Shown piece after piece: positions 1 through 5,506 of a DNA stretch of 8,443 nt. Numbering within the stretch: position 1 is the stretch's first letter; every line of letters starts with the position of its first letter. The translations under genes were made by a program, and so were the position numbers. The stretch comes from Candidatus Brocadia sp. (GTDB lineage: Bacteria; Planctomycetota; Brocadiia; Brocadiales; Brocadiaceae), in NCBI GenBank assembly GCA_030837935.1, contig JAUQXU010000378.1, forward strand, positions 1 through 8,443, read 5' to 3'. The notes below the pieces were generated by a model. The model was not told the origin of the DNA. It was given only the letters and a program-made list of their open reading frames with translations, and did no database searches.

Positions 1-130
1 AAAGGGGAAAACAAGGGAAACGTGTAAAAGAACCGTATTTTCAGCAAAAACCCAACCTCAAATTTTAAAATGATCTCTTGGTAAGGAAAAAATCGCCCTC
101 GCACTTTTACAAAAAGTGCGTTTTCGTTCA
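1..130. other. Unassigned sequence at left edge, with perfect hairpin at 100-120
   Basis: This stretch lies where the secretin gene should continue on the minus strand, but in none of the three minus frames do I recognise secretin sequence. It holds a perfect 9-bp inverted repeat, CGCACTTTT-ACA-AAAAGTGCG (100-120), with a T-run next to it on the plus strand. One shifted minus-strand frame stays open to the window edge, but its residues (rich in F, L and K) do not look like a secretin. It may be the end of an inserted mobile element or a rearrangement junction. I do not recognise any particular element, and the other end lies outside the window. Confidence 0.4.
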
Positions 131-768
131 GACACTAAGTAGCTAAAATTAACGCCCAGCCTTTTAATAAGACTACGGGACATTTCTGATACGCGCACCT
201 CGAGCATGACCTGATGAACTCCCCCGACCTCAAGCAGGTTATTCACCTGCTTGCCTTCCTTGCCTATGGGTGCATATCCGTTGGCAATCTCCAATACCTG
301 CGAAAGCACTGTGGTACTGGAAACGGTGCCTGAAAGGGTAAGGCTGTCGTGGGTGGCTGTCACCCGTATGTTTCCCTCCTGGGGAAACATTTCATAAAGC
401 CGTTCCTTTAAACTATTGATATCGGGTAACACCTCAATATCAAAGATAGCACTAATCCGGTCCTGATCATCCCACAGGGTAATGTTGGTCACACCGGGAA
501 TTTTTCCGACAAGATAAATTTGCTGGGGTGTAAGCACCATGGCGCTTGCAATCTGTTCGTCTGTCAGAGAAACCCGCTTTACCGGAGTCTGGCTTTCAAG
601 AATCGTTGATTTTTTGGCTGTCATGGTAAGTTTCTGTGACGGTGTTGTATTTACGCTTGCCTTTGCAGGGTTTTGCGCCCAGCATTGCACAGAAAAAACA
701 AAACAGAAGAAAAAGAATGCCAAAAAAGAAACGCTACCATATCGTTTTACCTTGTACGTGTTTACCAT
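58..768 (-). CDS. cpaC: Tad/CpaC-type outer-membrane secretin, N-terminal part only (C-terminus lost or displaced)
   Basis: This is the N-terminal part of the secretin (RcpA/CpaC) that forms the outer-membrane pore for a Tad pilus. I place the start at 768, not at the in-frame ATG at 894. The 768 ATG has GGAGG ten bases upstream and begins a clear signal peptide: a basic start, a hydrophobic run of about residues 11-28, and cleavage near residue 31-32. The upstream extension has no such features. About residues 52-115 match the pilus-assembly N-terminal domain (LTPQQIYLVGKIPGVTNITL). Residues 116-182 match a BON domain, and 185-211 (VMLEVRVSEMSRSLIKRLGV) match the lead-in to the secretin channel. 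After about residue 213 the match stops, and the last ~23 residues look unrelated. At 236 residues it lacks the whole beta-barrel domain of a family usually over 400 residues long, so as it stands it cannot form a channel. It is probably a disrupted gene, or one cut by an assembly junction. Confidence 0.85.
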   Translation of the reverse strand: MVNTYKVKRYGSVSFLAFFFFCFVFSVQCWAQNPAKASVNTTPSQKLTMTAKKSTILESQTPVKRVSLTDEQIASAMVLTPQQIYLVGKIPGVTNITLWDDQDRISAIFDIEVLPDINSLKERLYEMFPQEGNIRVTATHDSLTLSGTVSSTTVLSQVLEIANGYAPIGKEGKQVNNLLEVGGVHQVMLEVRVSEMSRSLIKRLGVNFSYLVSERKRTFCKSARAIFSLPRDHFKI

Positions 769-778
769 TACCTTAGTT

Positions 779-783
779 CCTCC
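779..783 (-). promoter_or_regulatory. Shine-Dalgarno of the secretin gene, decides the 768 start
   Basis: On the minus strand GGAGG sits ten bases before the ATG at 768, with a second AAGG closer in. No comparable site precedes the alternative ATG codons at 894/891. Together with the signal peptide that begins at 768, this settles the start. Confidence 0.7.
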
Positions 784-910
784 TTTTCTAAAGGCTGTTC
801 CTGTTAATTTTTTGAAATTCAATATATTGCCTGTAAATATCTTTTTTCGTAATGCTTTTTTATTAGCGACGGCATTCAAATTCCTTAGCATCAAGTCGAT
901 TTTTTATTTA

Positions 911-961
911 TTCCCTTTGAAAAAGGGAAAGATATCCTCTCTATCCTCTTTATTAAGAGGA
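911..961. repeat. Two short hairpins of the palindromic repeat family
   Basis: There are two adjacent inverted repeats. TTCCCTTT/AAAGGGAA spans 911-929, and TCCTCTT/AAGAGGA with loop TATT spans 944-961. They have the same build as the larger units to the right, but both arms carry matching base changes, so pairing is kept. They lie between the secretin gene and the DUF559 cassette. Confidence 0.65.
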
Positions 962-964
962 AAA

Positions 965-1069
965 ACAACCCCCTGTATCCCCCTTTGTTAAGGGGGATTT
1001 TTATATACAATAGGGTTAGAGGGGTGAACTGTCACATCCCCCTTAACAAAGGGGGACATAGGGGGTTGT
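965..1069. repeat. 105-bp palindromic repeat unit, copy 1 (3' side of the DUF559 gene)
   Basis: The unit begins with ACAACCCCC and ends with its complement GGGGGTTGT. Inside it are two hairpins, CCCCCTTTGTTAAGGGGG (979-996) and CCCCCTTAACAAAGGGGG (1038-1055), which are inverted copies of each other around a centre of about 40 bases. The centre (ATTTTTATA.ACA.T.GGGT.AGAGGG) can be aligned in the same direction with that of the copy at 1483-1586, so the two are direct repeats. The DUF559 reading frame runs into this unit, and its stop codon (988-990) lies in the first hairpin. Confidence 0.85.
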
Positions 1070-1431
1070 GTTTTCCTCTCAAATTCCTCAATCCAGAGTT
1101 CAATTGCCTTCACTACAGCGTAAATATCTTTTTTAACGTCCCAATCATAAAATCGAAGTATTGACAGACCTAATGACTTTAACTTCTGGCATCTTATCCG
1201 GTCGATTTCAGACTTATCGTTATGACTGATGCCATCAATTTCGATCACCAGTTTTAATTTACTACAGAAGAAATCAACGATATAATCATCAATCGGTTTT
1301 TGTCTCATAAATTGATAGCCTTTTATTTTTCTGGATTTTAATTTATTCCAGAGCAATATTTCTGATAAGGTACCCTTCTTTCTGAGTTTTCTGGAGAGTG
1401 CTTTTAGTTTCTGGTTATAGTAAATTTTCAT
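988..1431 (-). CDS. DUF559 family PD-(D/E)XK endonuclease-like protein
   Basis: This is a small DUF559 protein, a family related to Vsr-type very-short-patch-repair endonucleases in the PD-(D/E)XK fold. Visible motifs are TLSEILLW (Glu24), the DDYIVDFF strand (Asp53), VIEIDGISH (Glu64, Asp66, His70), a D.IR.QKLKSLGL helix, and ILRFYDWDV near residues 91-99. Most key acidic residues are present, so the fold could be active, but its DNA target is unknown. From about residue 121 (QPPMSPFVKGD...) to the stop, the protein is encoded by the palindromic repeat unit at 965-1069, so the natural domain ends near residue 118. There is no good Shine-Dalgarno before the ATG at 1431. The gene separates the TadD-like gene from the secretin gene and has no obvious role in the pilus. 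The flanking direct repeats suggest it arrived as a cassette. Confidence 0.85.
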   Translation of the reverse strand: MKIYYNQKLKALSRKLRKKGTLSEILLWNKLKSRKIKGYQFMRQKPIDDYIVDFFCSKLKLVIEIDGISHNDKSEIDRIRCQKLKSLGLSILRFYDWDVKKDIYAVVKAIELWIEEFERKTQPPMSPFVKGDVTVHPSNPIVYKNPP

Positions 1432-1448
1432 AACTTAAGTTTGTTTTA

Positions 1449-1480
1449 CATCCCCTTATCCCGCTTTTTGTTACGGGGAA
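1449..1480. repeat. Decayed copy of the palindromic repeat
   Basis: The stretch TATCCCGCTTTTTGTTACGG and its flanks resemble the intact hairpin TATCCCCCTTTGTTAAGGGG with several substitutions that break pairing. It adjoins the intact unit at 1483-1586, upstream of the DUF559 gene. Confidence 0.5.
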
Positions 1481-1482
1481 GC

Positions 1483-1586
1483 ACAACCCCCTTTATCCCC
1501 CTTTGTTAAGGGGGATTTTTATAGACACTGGGGTAGAGGGTTGGCTTGCAACGTCCCCCTTAGCAAAGGGGGATTCAGGGGGTTGT
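1483..1586. repeat. 104-bp palindromic repeat unit, copy 2 (5' side of the DUF559 gene)
   Basis: It is bounded by ACAACCCCC and AGGGGGTTGT. The two internal hairpins are CCCCCTTTGTTAAGGGGG (1497-1514) and CCCCCTTAGCAAAGGGGG (1555-1572). The layout and the left half are nearly identical to the unit at 965-1069, and the centre aligns in direct orientation. The two copies therefore bracket the DUF559 gene, and their starts are 518 bases apart. The second hairpin has one base unlike copy 1 (AGC for AAC in the loop). Confidence 0.85.
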
Positions 1587-1660
1587 CTTTTATTCTCCAC
1601 GTTCCCATTAGTAAAGAAGAGTTTTGCGTAGTTATGAAATACAAGTTTCGCACTCACAAA

Positions 1661-2692
1661 CTATCTCCCATTTCCGTTGCCGGGTATATGCTGTTCTTTA
1701 TTCTGTTTTGAAAGAGCCTCCTTTACCATCTCCTTATTTTCCTGTGCCTTGACATAATACTGTGGTTTGATTTGAATGGCTTTATCAAATGCTTCCATGG
1801 CTTTCTCATAGTTCTGTTCTGTCATATAGACATATCCGATATTATTATATGCGCTTGCCTTATCTCCGCCTTTTTTAAAGGCCTCTTCGGCTTCGCCGTA
1901 CTTCCCGAGTTTACATAGTGCCATCCCCAGATTGTTATACATTTTCCGGTTTACCGGTGGTATTTTAACGGCCGTGTGAAACGCCTTTACCGACTTTTCA
2001 TAGTCACCTTTCAAATAATATGACATGCCCAGGTTATTATATGAGGCGGATGAGTTTTTGTTCATAGCGATGGCCTTGCGGTATTCTCTTATCGCGGCAT
2101 CGTACATTTCCTGATTGTCATAGATTATCCCAATGAAGGTATGTAATTGCCACATCTTCGGGTTTAGCGCCAAGGCCTTCCTGAAACTCTGTTTTGCGTC
2201 ATCTAAATTTCCTTTTGCAAGAAATACCATGCCCTTTCCTTCATACGCGAAGGCATTCCTGGAGTCGTTTTTGCCAATTGCTTCGAACTCTGCCATTGCT
2301 TCATCGAACATGCCTCTCGTGATGAAGAGCCGGCCTAATTTGTACCGGATGTCATTTTTCCCAGGATCCAGGCGAATGGCCTTATTGTATTGGATAAAGG
2401 CCATGTCGATATTATTCTGCTGGACGTAATTATCCCCGAGTTTCCCGTAATCTTCTGCGGTCATTTCCGGAATCTTTTCCGAGATCTCTTTTTCGCTGGC
2501 AATCAGGTCTTCCTGTTTCTGTATCTCGATCATCTTCCTCTCTTTGATTTCTTCTTTTGAAAAAATCTGTGGCTCTTTCTGGGTGGCACACCCCGCGATC
2601 CCCGCAATTGCTGCAAACAGAAAGAGACCATTGCATACAGAAATAACCGGGAATTTCATCCTCAAACCGTGCCTTTCAGCGATGTTCTTCAT
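1661..2692 (-). CDS. TadD-like TPR lipoprotein with seven TPR repeats
   Basis: This is a predicted lipoprotein built of tetratricopeptide repeats. The start at 2692 is supported by GAGGG seven bases upstream. An internal ATG at 2659 would give a more typical short signal peptide, so a start there cannot be excluded. The hydrophobic segment (about residues 14-34) ends in the lipobox IAGC, with Cys35 as the acylated residue. A charged linker, perhaps a short coiled coil, covers 42-75. Seven TPR units of about 34 residues follow, beginning near residues 79, 113, 147, 181, 215, 249 and 280, with typical N.LG..Y...G.Y..A...F..A...P spacing. In Tad systems a TPR lipoprotein, TadD, helps the secretin assemble in the outer membrane. 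The location among tad genes and just before the secretin fits that role, but TPR proteins are many and the assignment is by context. Confidence 0.8.
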   Translation of the reverse strand: MKNIAERHGLRMKFPVISVCNGLFLFAAIAGIAGCATQKEPQIFSKEEIKERKMIEIQKQEDLIASEKEISEKIPEMTAEDYGKLGDNYVQQNNIDMAFIQYNKAIRLDPGKNDIRYKLGRLFITRGMFDEAMAEFEAIGKNDSRNAFAYEGKGMVFLAKGNLDDAKQSFRKALALNPKMWQLHTFIGIIYDNQEMYDAAIREYRKAIAMNKNSSASYNNLGMSYYLKGDYEKSVKAFHTAVKIPPVNRKMYNNLGMALCKLGKYGEAEEAFKKGGDKASAYNNIGYVYMTEQNYEKAMEAFDKAIQIKPQYYVKAQENKEMVKEALSKQNKEQHIPGNGNGR

Positions 2693-2800
2693 ACAATTTC
2701 CCTCACCCTCATGTATAACGTTTTCCCATCAATTACGATTTCTAAAGCTGCCGACTGAACTAATATGTGATGGCATTCCCCAAAAAATAAAAACACAAGG

Positions 2801-3367
2801 TTATTTATTTCTCGTTAGCGCTGCTAATGTACCCTGCGGTAGTACCAACCCGTAGTCGCACGAAGATATTACTGTGCTATCGGATGGATTAATAATCCGG
2901 GCGGAAACATATATCCCATTTGCCGATTCAGCATAAGTGCCAACTACCACAGCGGACGCATTATGGTTTTTACTAACAGATCGCAAGTCCCGGCTCAGAA
3001 GAAATTCACCCTTACCCTCCTCCATAAAAACTGAATCAGTTCTGAGCCTCATATCGATGACTTTATGTCCCCGTTGTGATAGCCTTGATGATACATGCTC
3101 CGCAAGCATTCTTCCGAAGGTAGTTGATTTGCTTAAATCATTGATATCCACAAATGATGCAACTAATATGACGTCACTCTGGCTTATTCGATGCTTTGTT
3201 TGAGACAACAGCTCATCTGTAATACGATAGCCTGAACTTACAAGATCACCCGCCAGAATATGTTCGGATGGAGCCGTAGCCGTCGATTTATTTTGCGGTG
3301 TTGAACAACCCGTTATGAGAAACAAGGCAATACATATTGAAATCAGCGTTGCGGAACTTTTCTGCAT
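2801..3367 (-). CDS. FlgO-domain outer-membrane lipoprotein
   Basis: The protein begins with a short signal sequence and the lipobox LITGC (Cys21), so it is a predicted lipoprotein. A low-complexity linker follows, then a FlgO-like domain over about residues 38-185. The pattern is recognisable as VASFVDINDLSKSTTFGRML, AEHVSSRLSQRGHKVIDMRL, GEFLLSRDL and VVVGTYAESANGIYVSARII. FlgO in Vibrio is an outer-membrane lipoprotein needed for stable flagella, but no flagellar gene occurs here. Here it more likely serves the Tad secretin or another envelope structure. A strong Shine-Dalgarno (AGGGAGG, five bases before the ATG) supports the start. Only 18 bases separate it from the upstream lipoprotein gene, so they should be co-transcribed. 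The next gene downstream is 108 bases away with no clear promoter seen. Confidence 0.85.
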   Translation of the reverse strand: MQKSSATLISICIALFLITGCSTPQNKSTATAPSEHILAGDLVSSGYRITDELLSQTKHRISQSDVILVASFVDINDLSKSTTFGRMLAEHVSSRLSQRGHKVIDMRLRTDSVFMEEGKGEFLLSRDLRSVSKNHNASAVVVGTYAESANGIYVSARIINPSDSTVISSCDYGLVLPQGTLAALTRNK

Positions 3368-3385
3368 ATAAACCTCCCTTTAAGG

Positions 3386-3985
3386 TTAATTATTCTTCAT
3401 GGTATATTTGACTGGAGCAAGGACGGTCGTCGCCACCTGTGAAATTTCCCAGTAATGACCACGATCTGCATCGTTTACATAAAAGATTTTACTGTCTCTT
3501 AGGATGCTAAGCTCATTTTTCAAAAGCTCATATGTAACTATTACTTCAGAATGAGGCTTTGCACTAGAATCCCAATCAGTCTCACTCAGTAAAATATATT
3601 GGGGAAAATCAACAAGCACAGTTCTCGAAAAATGAACGTCATTTCTTCTTTCAGTTTTATGAAAAACGGGCTGAACATCCCAAACCAGTTTGTAAGGGCT
3701 GGTTTCATCTGCGGTGAGAACCAAATCTTGGTGATTGAGTTCTGTAGCCAGAAGCGTTCTCATTGCCTTACCGAATGGTGAACGATCCACATCAGACATA
3801 AAAATTTGCGCTCTTTCGTCTCCGATTTTTGACTTCACATCTGCTGCTACTTTTCTGGCTAATTTATTCCAATGATGGCTTGCTTGCATTTTTTTCTGGT
3901 AACCAAGTGGGTAAGACCCTTCCTTTGGAACTTGTGCACAAGATGTTAGGAAAACGAGCGCTATGAAAATGGCTAAATATCTCAT
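3386..3985 (-). CDS. Predicted lipoprotein of unknown function, first gene behind the riboswitch
   Basis: I do not recognise a named family. The first 16 residues form a compact lipoprotein signal with the lipobox FLTSC (Cys16). The mature part has a SYPLGYQKKMQASHHWNKLA segment (about residues 24-43) and an alpha/beta region including AQIFMSDVDRSPFGKAMRTL (59-78) and YKLVWDVQPVFHK. It has no membrane helix after the signal. The SHHW segment and SPF..A...LL...L pattern remind me of lipoproteins found beside FlgO-like genes in other Gram-negatives, but this is recollection only. The start is well supported by GGAGGAGG just before the ATG. It is the first gene after the promoter, riboswitch and terminator at 4269-4067, with an 80-base leader after the terminator, and it lies 18 bases ahead of the FlgO-domain gene. 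Confidence 0.8.
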   Translation of the reverse strand: MRYLAIFIALVFLTSCAQVPKEGSYPLGYQKKMQASHHWNKLARKVAADVKSKIGDERAQIFMSDVDRSPFGKAMRTLLATELNHQDLVLTADETSPYKLVWDVQPVFHKTERRNDVHFSRTVLVDFPQYILLSETDWDSSAKPHSEVIVTYELLKNELSILRDSKIFYVNDADRGHYWEISQVATTVLAPVKYTMKNN

Positions 3986-4066
3986 ACCTCCTCCATAATA
4001 TTTTGGATTCTTTACTAGGGGCTACTTCGGTTAAGTTTCACCGTGGCCTGTTCTTGATCTTTACAT

Positions 4067-4107
4067 AAAAAAAGCCTTACAAACGAAGGGTCTTCGCTTA
4101 TAAGGCT
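4067..4107 (-). terminator. Intrinsic terminator / attenuator of the riboswitch
   Basis: On the minus strand the arms AGCCTTATAAGCGAAG and CTTCGTTTGTAAGGCT pair over 16 positions (two of them G-U) around the loop ACC, and a run of U follows at 4072-4067. It begins 22 bases after the aptamer and ends 80 bases before the first lipoprotein ATG. That is the usual place for a riboswitch expression platform. With no gene between promoter and terminator, its role must be attenuation or ending a short RNA. Confidence 0.85.
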
Positions 4108-4129
4108 ACTTTATTATTTTTATATTCGT

Positions 4130-4220
4130 ATACATTTTCGGTAGCAAGGCCATCTTTTTCAGGAAAGATCCTTTACTTTGTGCCCCCGGATCGCTCCGGG
4201 TTTACCCTTTCGGAATGTAT
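4130..4220 (-). ncRNA. Cyclic-di-GMP-I (GEMM-I)-like riboswitch aptamer
   Basis: Read on the minus strand, this 91-base segment has the layout of a GEMM-I aptamer. P1 pairs AUACAUU (4220-4214) with AAUGUAU (4136-4130). The conserved GGGUAAACC (4207-4199; family form GGGCAAACC) leads into P2. P2 has six pairs, CCCGGA/UCCGGG, closed by the GNRA tetraloop GCGA. Then comes GGCACAAAG (family form GACGCAAAG). P3 pairs AAGG/CCUU and AUCUUU/AAAGAU with a two-base GG bulge. The 3' end, CUACCGA, matches the family's UUACCGA. The aptamer lies between a good promoter and a terminator, ahead of lipoprotein genes that belong with the Tad pilus, an apparatus often under c-di-GMP control. Deviations from consensus (U for C, CA for CG) leave the exact ligand open, and a 3',3'-cGAMP-type variant is possible. 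Confidence 0.82.
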
Positions 4221-4240
4221 GATGTATGAAAACGGTTATC

Positions 4241-4269
4241 TATATACCACGTATAACGTCTTCAGTCAA
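4241..4269 (-). promoter_or_regulatory. Sigma70-type promoter of the riboswitch-lipoprotein transcript
   Basis: On the minus strand the -35 box TTGACT (4269-4264) and -10 box TATATA (4246-4241) are exactly 17 bases apart. Transcription would start near 4234, about 14 bases before the aptamer. This separates the lipoprotein genes from the tadABC transcript upstream. Confidence 0.75.
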
Positions 4270-4523
4270 CCACTATCTATAAAAAACTGAATGAGCAACC
4301 AAGGTTTTGTATATCACATCTTCTATAAACATTTCGCTCCTCATTGGGCTTAAAATATCCCTGTCTGCCGCAGTCAGGCCGGTTTGATTTTTTCAAATAC
4401 CTAACCTGAACGAGCTGGAAAAATACCTAAAGTTGGGCAATGTTTACATTGCCATACAAGCCTTACATTTTTGGTTGCGGCTATGCTTCGCCAGGATATA
4501 TCTATCAAAAATTCACTATTGGT
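4270..4523. other. Non-coding gap between tadC and the riboswitch promoter
   Basis: No convincing gene lies here. A 19-codon minus-strand frame (4332-4273) has GAGGAG four bases before its ATG, but the product is not recognisable. The 10-mer AAATACCTAA occurs twice (4395-4404 and 4421-4430), and GGCTATGCT at 4479-4487 recurs at 6598-6606. I see no clear intrinsic terminator for tadC. The gap may contain a degraded dispersed repeat. Confidence 0.5.
4436..4453. repeat. Inverted repeat GGCAATGT-TT-ACATTGCC
   Basis: Perfect 8-base arms are separated by two bases, about 70 bases after the tadC stop. There is no U-run directly after it on the minus strand, so it is a poor terminator. It could be a protein-binding site or an RNA-end stabiliser. 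Only the symmetry is certain. Confidence 0.5.
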
Positions 4524-5495
4524 TTAGTGCCCAGAAGACATCCTGTACAGTTGAATAAACCCAGGGCTTAAGATTGCAATAAATAAACAAGGGAATATGA
4601 AGAAAAGCAGGGGAAATAATAATTTTAGCGCCAACTTGGCTGCCTTTTCTTCCGCCATTTGAAACCGGTGTGTCCTCATAAAATCCGAATGCGTCCTGAG
4701 CGCCTGGGCTATACTGGTCCCGAATTTGTCTGTCTGCATTAACAAAGTAACCAGACTATTCACATCCTCAAGTCCTGTCCTGCGGGCAAGGTTCTTCAAT
4801 GCCTCCCGGCGCGTCTTTCCTACCCTTAATTCCCTGTTATAGAGTTTAAATTCCTCACTAATCGCCGCATTGCTCAAATTCACCTCTTCACCCACACGGT
4901 CAATTGCCGCGTCCAAACCCATTCCAGCCTCTACGCATACCACCAGCATATCAAGGGCATCCGGGAAACCCCTTAATATCTGCTCCTTCCTCCCGGCAGT
5001 CCTCACCCGAAGCCAGATACCTGGCAAGTAAAGACCGATCAACGCCATTACCATATAAAGGCCAAGAGTGAAGACGGGATGTATATAATGTATTGCGGGA
5101 ATAAAGAGCTTAAGGAAAAAGAGACACACCGGCAAGGTAATTGCGCAAAAGACCTTGATACCAAAATAGACCATTGCCGCATTCGGGCTCTTGTAGCCAA
5201 TATTGAGCAGATTCTTCTGAATACGCGACAGGTCATCTTCACTCTTCGGTTTTGCTATATTTCCAAACGTCTTTGCGATACTGGCAAAATAGTGCTTTAA
5301 TCGATTCCGAGGTTGTCCTGGTGCAGAAACTGTTCCGATATTTTCTGAAACAACAGCGCCATGTCCGCCTTGTTTCAGCCTTTCCACGATACTACGATGT
5401 GCAACCATAGACCTCGTGAGGAAAAAAATTATAACTATGGAAAATAAGGCTATCGTAAAAACGCCTATGGGTATCAAAATAGCGCTATTCATCAT
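4524..5495 (-). CDS. tadC: Tad pilus inner-membrane platform protein TadC (T2SSF domain)
   Basis: TadC, with TadB, forms the inner-membrane platform that couples the TadA ATPase to pilus subunit assembly. The reading frame could begin with TTG at 5498 or ATG at 5495 or 5492. I prefer 5495 because a GGGGG ribosome site lies seven bases upstream. Counting from that Met (323 residues), a membrane helix covers about 5-26. A variable linker follows, then paired hydrophobic segments near 111-162. The T2SSF domain begins around FPDALDMLVVCVEAGMGLDA (177-196). The TadC signature FGTSIAQALRTHSDFMRTHR is at 258-277, and a last strong membrane segment at about 289-310. The length is usual for the family. 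It lies only 11 bases from the tadB stop, so the two are translated from one transcript. Confidence 0.95.
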   Translation of the reverse strand: MMNSAILIPIGVFTIALFSIVIIFFLTRSMVAHRSIVERLKQGGHGAVVSENIGTVSAPGQPRNRLKHYFASIAKTFGNIAKPKSEDDLSRIQKNLLNIGYKSPNAAMVYFGIKVFCAITLPVCLFFLKLFIPAIHYIHPVFTLGLYMVMALIGLYLPGIWLRVRTAGRKEQILRGFPDALDMLVVCVEAGMGLDAAIDRVGEEVNLSNAAISEEFKLYNRELRVGKTRREALKNLARRTGLEDVNSLVTLLMQTDKFGTSIAQALRTHSDFMRTHRFQMAEEKAAKLALKLLFPLLFFIFPCLFIAILSPGFIQLYRMSSGH

Positions 5496-5506
5496 CAAAA
5501 TGCCCC

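Noticed and set aside
1..131. Secretin continuing by a simple frameshift
   Set aside because: One shifted minus frame is open to the edge, but its residues do not resemble secretin sequence, so a single-base error does not repair the gene within the window.
769..894. Longer secretin start at 894
   Set aside because: The extra 42 residues have no ribosome site or signal-peptide character, while 768 has GGAGG and starts a clear signal peptide.
539..991. Plus-strand frame of 150 codons
   Set aside because: It overlaps the secretin signal-peptide region on the other strand, and its end is translated repeat sequence; no family features.
979..1055. The CCCCCTT/AAGGGGG hairpins as ordinary transcription terminators only
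   Set aside because: They are symmetric, occur in bounded multi-hairpin units, lie before as well as after genes, and most lack a proper U-run on the coding strand; a dispersed repeat explains them better.
965..1586. CRISPR array
   Set aside because: The repeats are palindromic units of ~105 bp flanking a gene, without short regular repeats and unique spacers or any cas gene.
4273..4332. 19-codon leader ORF on the minus strand with GAGGAG ribosome site
   Set aside because: It ends just before the promoter at 4269, has short spacing to the ATG and no recognisable product; likely chance or repeat remnant.
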